Shown one piece after another: positions 59,541 to 64,000 of a stretch of DNA of 64,000 nt. The notes beneath the pieces were generated by a model. The model made no database searches, had not been told where the DNA came from, and saw only the letters and a program-made list of their open reading frames with translations. Position 1 is the stretch's first letter, and each line of letters starts with the position of its first letter. The translations under genes were made by a program, and so were the position numbers. Origin of the DNA: Bifidobacterium breve (GTDB taxonomy: Bacteria; Actinomycetota; Actinomycetes; Nanopelagicales; Nanopelagicaceae); NCBI GenBank assembly GCA_945860245.1, contig CAMAPO010000002.1, positions 1-64,000 of the forward strand, given 5' to 3'.

Positions 59541-60524
59541 ATGACGACAACAATGGGCGAGTTATCTCTCTCACCGGCAATCAGCGTCATCCTGCCAGTT
59601 CTAAACGAAGAGCCACATTTAGCCGAATCTGTCACGGCAATCCTTTCTCAGGATTACGTTGGAATCTTTGAAATAATTCTCGCTCTAGGACCATCACGCG
59701 ATCGCACCAACAAAGTTGCAGAAGAATTGGCCTTGCGTGATGGTCGCATCAAATTGGTAGCAAATCCTTCTGGGAAAACTGCAGCTGGCCTGAATCTGGC
59801 AATTGCAGCATCCGCAAGTCCAGTAATTGTGCGTGTTGATGGACATGCCAAAATCCCTAAGAACTATCTCTCACTTGCGATAGCAATTTTGCGCGAATCT
59901 GGCGCAGTAAATGTTGGTGGAGTAATGGCGGCAGAAGGAATAACAAAATTTGAAATCGCGATCTCTCGTGCAATGCGCAGCCCACTTGGAGTGGGAGCTT
60001 CACGTTTTCACACTGGAGGTGAAGCCGGCGAGGTAGATACCGTTTACTTAGGGGCATTTCGGCGAGATGCGATCAACGCTGTAGGTGGATTCGACGAGAG
60101 ATATACCCGCGCCCAAGATTGGGAGCTTAATCATCGACTTCGCAAAAATGGTGGCAAAATTTATTTCGATCCCCGGCTACAAGTTACATATAGACCGAGA
60201 CCAAATTTAAGCAAATTAGCGAAACAATATTTTCAATATGGGCGTTGGCGCAGAGTGGTTTCCCGAAGCCATCCCGGAACAGTGAATTTACGTTATCTCG
60301 CACCACCACTAACGCTCGCTGGAACGCTCGCCTCGTTACTTTTTGGATTAATAATTCATCCAATCATCTACCTACCTGCCGCAGTTTATGGAATCTTCTT
60401 ACTTATCTCATCCGCTTTAATTGCTAAATCTGCTCGCGAATTTATTTCACTTCTTGCCATAATTCCTACAATGCACTTTGCTTGGGGCGCAGGATTTATT
60501 ACTTCAACCAAAGTGTTGCGATAA
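59541..60524 (+). CDS. Family 2 glycosyltransferase (ExoA-like) with C-terminal membrane segments
   Basis: The 327-residue protein opens with a GT-A fold: 'ISVILPVLNEEPHLAESVTA', 'SPVIVRVDGHAKIPKNYL' (a DGH metal site in place of DxD) and 'VGGFDERYTRAQDWELNHRL' with the acceptor base region. The last 80 residues hold two or three hydrophobic helices. It probably adds a sugar to a lipid-linked intermediate at the inner membrane face. The donor sugar is unknown; UDP-glucuronate from Ugd is one possibility. Confidence 0.9.
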   Translation: MTTTMGELSLSPAISVILPVLNEEPHLAESVTAILSQDYVGIFEIILALGPSRDRTNKVAEELALRDGRIKLVANPSGKTAAGLNLAIAASASPVIVRVDGHAKIPKNYLSLAIAILRESGAVNVGGVMAAEGITKFEIAISRAMRSPLGVGASRFHTGGEAGEVDTVYLGAFRRDAINAVGGFDERYTRAQDWELNHRLRKNGGKIYFDPRLQVTYRPRPNLSKLAKQYFQYGRWRRVVSRSHPGTVNLRYLAPPLTLAGTLASLLFGLIIHPIIYLPAAVYGIFLLISSALIAKSAREFISLLAIIPTMHFAWGAGFITSTKVLR

Positions 60525-60526
60525 AA

Positions 60527-61777
60527 TTGGCTCTGTTGTACCGAGTATCTGTGGCGGTAACAGCCGTGCTCTGCCTAACTTTGCTCCCTCTGACGAATAG
60601 CGCAGCTGCAATACCTGAGAAATTTTCTTTCACTGGAAGTGGCTATGGCCACGGCGTTGGGATGAGCCAGATCGGTGCGCGCGCCAAGGCACTTGCCGGC
60701 GAATCAGCAACTGCCATATTGAATTATTACTACAGCGGAACTAAAGTCGAAACTGCAACTGATTCACAGATATTGCGTATAAATATCGGCCACTTACTCA
60801 AGTCAACGAAAGTTAGAATCGATTCAAGTGGCGCTAAGTTACAACTATTTTCTGGAGACTTGGGCGAGACGCAAACGGCAAGTGAACTATTAACACTACC
60901 GAGCAAAACCACTTTAAATGTAGATTTATTAAGTAGCCAATTGGCTATCTCTACTACGCGTGGCACCAAAACTACACAAATAACAACCGGGAAGTCCTTT
61001 ACTCTGCGATGGAGTGGTACTCGCTATCTGGATGGTGTGCCGACACTCGTTTCTGTAACTACAAATGCCATTGCAAATAAATATCGTTATGGGCAGATCC
61101 AATTTAGGATTATCAAAGATAAATTGTTAGGAAACCGCTTAGAGATTATTAATTCGGTTCGGCTGCAAGATGAATATTTGTGGGGGATTGGAGAAGTTCC
61201 TTCATCTTGGCCGGTTGCCGCCTTGCAAGCACAGGCGATCGCTTCTAGGACTTATGCTCTGGCGAAAGCGGTTGGTATTCGTAGCGCATGTGACTGTCAC
61301 TTATATGGCTCAATAAGTGATCAATCTTTTGTTGGCTTCTCCAAAGAGAGCGAAGCAATTTATGGCAAAATTTGGAAGAGCGCAGTTGAAAGTACTACCG
61401 GTCAAATAATTACCTATAACGGTCTGCCCATCACCGCCTATTTCACATCTTCGACCGGTGGTGTCACCGAAACTTCAGAACATGCTTGGGGTACTGCAAC
61501 TCCATATACACAGAGCGTTTCAGATACAGCAAGTGCCGACATTGTGTTAAATCCCAGATTTGCCACTTGGTCACGCCAGATTACCCAATCAGTTATCGCA
61601 GCTGCATTTCTTCTTCCCGACGTTCTTTCGTTGGAAGTTCTCTCACTAAACCCTTCGGGCACGGTGGATATGATCCAAGCAACTTCTTCGAAAGGTGTTA
61701 CAGCGACTTTAACTGGTGAAACCTTTAGGAGTCGTAGCAAACTTCCATCTGCTTGGTTTTCTATCGTTGTTAATTAA
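60527..61777 (+). CDS. Secreted SpoIID/LytB-domain protein
   Basis: The product has a signal peptide ('VAVTAVLCLTLLPLTNSAAA') and a SpoIID/LytB domain: 'GSGYGHGVGMSQIGARAKAL', 'PSSWPVAALQAQAIASRTYAL', 'CDCHLYGSISDQSFVG' and 'TAYFTSSTGGVTETSEHAWG'. SpoIID is a lytic transglycosylase in sporulating Firmicutes; here a peptidoglycan-remodelling role is inferred. The start is uncertain. TTG 60527 just after the GT2 stop gives a compact signal peptide, while the track start 60482 lies inside the GT gene. It ends three bases from convergent dapD. Confidence 0.85.
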   Translation: MALLYRVSVAVTAVLCLTLLPLTNSAAAIPEKFSFTGSGYGHGVGMSQIGARAKALAGESATAILNYYYSGTKVETATDSQILRINIGHLLKSTKVRIDSSGAKLQLFSGDLGETQTASELLTLPSKTTLNVDLLSSQLAISTTRGTKTTQITTGKSFTLRWSGTRYLDGVPTLVSVTTNAIANKYRYGQIQFRIIKDKLLGNRLEIINSVRLQDEYLWGIGEVPSSWPVAALQAQAIASRTYALAKAVGIRSACDCHLYGSISDQSFVGFSKESEAIYGKIWKSAVESTTGQIITYNGLPITAYFTSSTGGVTETSEHAWGTATPYTQSVSDTASADIVLNPRFATWSRQITQSVIAAAFLLPDVLSLEVLSLNPSGTVDMIQATSSKGVTATLTGETFRSRSKLPSAWFSIVVN

Positions 61778-61780
61778 TGG

Positions 61781-62719
61781 TTAGTTAGCGTGCAGTATTG
61801 AGTTAAGTCCGCCCCAAGCACCTGTGCGCACCACTACTTCTAAGCAACCGTCTAACGAGTTTCGTCTGAAAAGTAGATCATTTGCACCAGAAAGCGCACC
61901 GGCTTTCACGATTTCACCGTCAGGCAGACGCACTTTTGCAGCAGCAGTTATATAAGTTCCAGCCTCAATCACACAATTGTTGCCAAGTGAAATACCAAGT
62001 CCTGAGTTTGCACCGAGCAGGCATTTTTCTCCGACAGAAATAACTTCTTTTCCGCCACCGCTTAAGGTGCCCATTATTGAAGCGCCACCACCAACATCAC
62101 TGCCATCACCGACAACGACGCCCGCAGAGATGCGTCCCTCGACCATCGATGTGCCCAAAGTGCCAGCATTGAAATTAACAAATCCTTCATGCATAACTGT
62201 TGTACCTGATGCTAAGTGCGCCCCGAGTCTTACGCGATCAGCATCTGCGATACGTACTCCGGTAGGAATAATGTAATCAACCATGCGTGGGAATTTATCT
62301 ACGCCAAATACTGTGACGTGACCAAGTTTCAATTGCAGACCAGCGCGGACTTCCTCAAATCCTTCAACGGCGCAAGGACCAGCAGATGTCCAGACCACGT
62401 TAGTTAAGAGACCAAAAATTCCATCCATGACTGCGCCATGTGGCTTTATCAATCGATGAGAAAGTAAGTGAAGGCGCAGATATGCATCTATAGCGTTCTG
62501 CGGAGCGTTGGCAAGATCAATTTCTATTGCAACCAACTCACGCTTCACTTTTCGAACTTCATCAAAGCCAACTAGAGATGTAAGTGATTTCTCTGGTTGA
62601 CCGGTTAGCGTGCCAAGAGATGGGTTGGGAAACCAAACATCGAGAACTGTTGCGCCAGATAAAGTTGCAATTCCATGCCCAGATGCCAGCGCGGAAGGCG
62701 TTTTCTTTGATGAAGACAT
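61781..62719 (-). CDS. dapD: Tetrahydrodipicolinate N-succinyltransferase
   Basis: DapD acts in the succinylase route to diaminopimelate and lysine. The 312-residue protein is the actinobacterial type, with a left-handed beta-helix of hexapeptide repeats ('DADRVRLGAHLASGTTVMHE', 'MVEGRISAGVVVGDGSDVGG', 'LGANSGLGISLGNNCVIEAG') and an N-terminal domain unlike that of E. coli DapD. Diaminopimelate supplies both lysine and peptidoglycan crosslinks. It is divergent from the LOG gene. Confidence 0.94.
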   Translation of the reverse strand: MSSSKKTPSALASGHGIATLSGATVLDVWFPNPSLGTLTGQPEKSLTSLVGFDEVRKVKRELVAIEIDLANAPQNAIDAYLRLHLLSHRLIKPHGAVMDGIFGLLTNVVWTSAGPCAVEGFEEVRAGLQLKLGHVTVFGVDKFPRMVDYIIPTGVRIADADRVRLGAHLASGTTVMHEGFVNFNAGTLGTSMVEGRISAGVVVGDGSDVGGGASIMGTLSGGGKEVISVGEKCLLGANSGLGISLGNNCVIEAGTYITAAAKVRLPDGEIVKAGALSGANDLLFRRNSLDGCLEVVVRTGAWGGLNSILHAN

Positions 62720-62749
62720 GCGATAAGCCTAACCCCTATCCTTTGCCTC
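62720..62749. promoter_or_regulatory. Back-to-back -10 boxes of dapD and the LOG gene
   Basis: On minus, TAGGCT (62726-62731) lies 6 nt before the dapD ATG. On plus, TATCCT (62737-62742) lies 7 nt before the LOG ATG. Five bases separate the boxes and the gap between start codons is 30 bases. Both mRNAs would be leaderless. Confidence 0.6.
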
Positions 62750-63289
62750 ATGCGTATCGCCGTTTACTGTTCTTCCTCTCAGACGATAGATCCTAAATAT
62801 ATTGAGTTGGCGCACAATCTCGGCGCGGGCATCGCAACTCGATCCTGGGAATTGGTCACTGGTGGTGGACATATTTCAGCAATGGGCGCCGTCTCGCGTG
62901 GCGCGCGAGAATCTGGTGGAAAGACGATTGGCGTTATCCCACAACGATTAGTCGATATCGAGTTTGCAGATAAAGAATGTGATGAGCTCCATGTAGTTGA
63001 TTCGATGCGTAACCGTAAGGCGATGATTGAAGATCTCTCTGATGCCTTTATCGCCCTTCCCGGAGGAATTGGCACGCTAGAAGAGTTATTTGAAATTTGG
63101 GTTGGTCGCTTTCTAAAGTTTCACACCAAACCGGTAATTATCCTAGATCCGTTTGATTTATATGGACCTCTTGCAATTTTAATCGATCATTTAGAAGCAC
63201 ATGGATTTGTAAAACCTGGACAACGAGAACTCTTACACTGGGCCAAAAGTATTGATGAAGCCCTCGATATCGCCGCCGGTCAAAGATAG
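62750..63289 (+). CDS. LOG-family cytokinin-type nucleotide phosphoribohydrolase
   Basis: The 179-residue Rossmann protein (TIGR00730 type) has 'AVYCSSSQTIDPKYIELAHN', 'LVTGGGHISAMGAVSRGARE', 'SMRNRKAMIEDLSDAFIALPGGIGTLEELFE' (quoted 'ALPGGIGTLEELFE', the PGGxGTxxE motif). Such proteins release the base from cytokinin or other nucleoside 5'-monophosphates. A LOG gene near dapD/dapE is usual in actinobacteria. Confidence 0.9.
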   Translation: MRIAVYCSSSQTIDPKYIELAHNLGAGIATRSWELVTGGGHISAMGAVSRGARESGGKTIGVIPQRLVDIEFADKECDELHVVDSMRNRKAMIEDLSDAFIALPGGIGTLEELFEIWVGRFLKFHTKPVIILDPFDLYGPLAILIDHLEAHGFVKPGQRELLHWAKSIDEALDIAAGQR

Positions 63290-63304
63290 ATTAATAATTT
63301 AACG

Positions 63305-63760
63305 ATGAGCCACAATATTCAGATTTCTGTAAACTTGCCTTGCAGTCGCGAGCGCGCCTGGCAAGCGATCGCCGATTGGGAGGGTCAAGGGCGCTGGATG
63401 TTACAGAGCAAAGTTTGGGTGACTTCAGAAATACGTGAAGGTGTCGGAACCACTATTGCGGCATTTACGGGGCCTTTTTATAAACGATATCCGCTCTTTT
63501 CAAAATTTGGTTTGCTGGACACAATGATTGTTACAAATTGGCAACCACCAACTCGTTGCGATGTCATGCATACTGGCAAAGTATTACGAGGTGCTGGAAC
63601 CTTCGAGCTGGTTGAGATTTCAGAAAATATAACGCAATTTAATTGGTCTGAAGATATTGAGTGTTCTCGCTTGCAATTCTTAGCGATCTACCCATTTTTA
63701 TGGATTGGTGTGCGAATATCACTGGCTCGCCTCTCCACATCGCTGCGCCCACCCGAGTAA
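63305..63760 (+). CDS. SRPBCC-superfamily (polyketide cyclase/dehydrase-like) protein
   Basis: The 151-residue protein has the START-like pattern 'ISVNLPCSRERAWQAIADWE', 'GVGTTIAAFTGPFYKRYPLF' and 'RGAGTFELVEISENITQFNW'. The fold binds lipids or aromatic compounds, or may act enzymatically. The ligand is unknown. The stop codon TAA is also the start of the TAACCT -10 box of the next gene. Confidence 0.8.
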   Translation: MSHNIQISVNLPCSRERAWQAIADWEGQGRWMLQSKVWVTSEIREGVGTTIAAFTGPFYKRYPLFSKFGLLDTMIVTNWQPPTRCDVMHTGKVLRGAGTFELVEISENITQFNWSEDIECSRLQFLAIYPFLWIGVRISLARLSTSLRPPE

Positions 63761-63770
63761 CCTTGAACCT
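63758..63770 (+). promoter_or_regulatory. Leaderless -10 box of the small sigma-4-like gene
   Basis: TAACCT (63758-63763) lies 7 nt before ATG 63771 and overlaps the preceding stop codon. No ribosome site is present. The spacing supports this start over the upstream one in the ORF track. Confidence 0.5.
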
Positions 63771-63965
63771 ATGACCGCGGCCTTATCCCTACCGGATGCC
63801 TTGGCGCAGTTACCGGAAGAAGAACGGATAGTTTTATCGCTTCACTATCTGCGATCACTCCCAAGCCATGAGATTGCACAAATGCTCGGTGTGCCCGAAA
63901 AATCGGTGGTGGCGGTAATGGCATCTGGAAAAGCACGAATTACCGCACTACTTGGCCTAGCTTGA
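63771..63965 (+). CDS. Stand-alone sigma-70 region 4-like helix-turn-helix protein
   Basis: The 64-residue protein consists of a sigma region 4.2-like unit: 'LPEEERIVLSLHYLRSLPSHEIAQMLGVPEKSV' (quoted 'EERIVLSLHYLRSLPSHEIA'), then 'VVAVMASGKARITALLG'. In ECF sigma factors this part recognises the -35 element. Region 2, needed for -10 recognition and core binding, is absent and cannot be found in the upstream sequence. It may be a regulator binding promoter DNA or RNA polymerase, or a decayed sigma factor. The frame is intact. Confidence 0.7.
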   Translation: MTAALSLPDALAQLPEEERIVLSLHYLRSLPSHEIAQMLGVPEKSVVAVMASGKARITALLGLA

Positions 63966-64000
63966 GGCCAGTTCCCCTTCCGATTTCATACCTAGCCCGA
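63966..64000 (+). other. Window end, no gene seen
   Basis: The last 35 bases follow the sigma-4-like gene. The sequence ATACCT near 63986-63991 could be another -10 element of a gene beyond the window, but this cannot be judged. Confidence 0.3.

Overview
The window is a 64 kb chromosomal segment of a small-genome, moderate-to-low-GC actinobacterium. The gene content and gene order are actinobacterial: rpoA-rplQ-truA followed by rplM-rpsI-glmM-glmS; alr, then tsaE-tsaB-rimI-tsaD-groES-groEL1 next to a WhiB3/WhiD-type whiB and guaB-guaB3-guaA; uvrD/pcrA-sucC-sucD-perM-purN-purH; and accA-maf-accE-accD beside birA-purK-purE. These blocks match Mycobacterium tuberculosis gene order as I remember it, compressed by loss of intervening genes. 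Short intergenic gaps, many ATGA/TAATG overlaps, convergent genes that touch or overlap, and moderate AT content suggest a streamlined freshwater lineage such as acI / Nanopelagicales. That assignment is inference. I see no mobile element, CRISPR array, tRNA, rRNA or prophage.

Layout. 1-6.8 kb: end of rpoA (with an in-frame TAA before its conserved acidic tail), L17, truA, a promoter and leader, L13-S9, glmM-glmS and a PAP2-type membrane protein. 6.8-14.7 kb: acpS-alr, overlapping a complete branched-chain-amino-acid-type ABC transporter (livG-F-H-M, then the binding protein) and a secreted alpha/beta hydrolase, closed by a terminator. 14.7-19.2 kb: t6A genes tsaE-tsaB-rimI-tsaD, then CIRCE-groES-groEL1 and a bidirectional terminator. 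19.2-25.1 kb: whiB (minus), a divergent MerR/B12-binding (CarH-like) regulator, guaB without CBS domains, guaB3, guaA and a secreted cyclophilin. 25.1-34.6 kb: PIG-L deacetylase, pcrA, sucCD, a PerM-like membrane protein, purN, purH, folD and a small DUF3017-type membrane protein. 34.6-40.1 kb: mdh, icd, an S51 peptidase-like protein, an orphan sugar-ABC ATPase (minus) and a CNNM/CBS protein. 40.1-50.6 kb: trpS and a nucleoside/deoxyribose salvage region: BMP-type binding protein, cdd, deoA and add on plus; PNP, a phosphohexomutase-family protein, deoC and two aldehyde dehydrogenases on minus. 50.6-57.1 kb: acyl-CoA carboxylase (alpha, epsilon, beta) with maf, and divergent birA-purK-purE. 57.1-62.7 kb: envelope genes ugd, LCP ligase, GT2 and SpoIID, then dapD. 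62.7-64 kb: LOG-family protein, SRPBCC protein and a 64-residue stand-alone sigma-region-4-like protein.

How the genes work together. Most of the window is core metabolism: ribosome and RNA polymerase, amino-sugar and peptidoglycan precursors, t6A, chaperonin, purine synthesis, TCA steps and fatty-acid precursors. The nucleoside region encodes nearly a whole route from deoxynucleosides to sugar phosphate plus acetaldehyde and on to acetate or acetyl-CoA.

The most notable features are the regulatory architecture (at least thirteen genes with a TAnnnT box 6-8 nt before the start codon, implying leaderless mRNAs, three of the sites being divergent pairs with touching or overlapping boxes), the rpoA nonsense codon, the CBS-less IMP dehydrogenase, the CarH-like regulator and the transporter-hydrolase cassette inserted in the alr-tsaE block.
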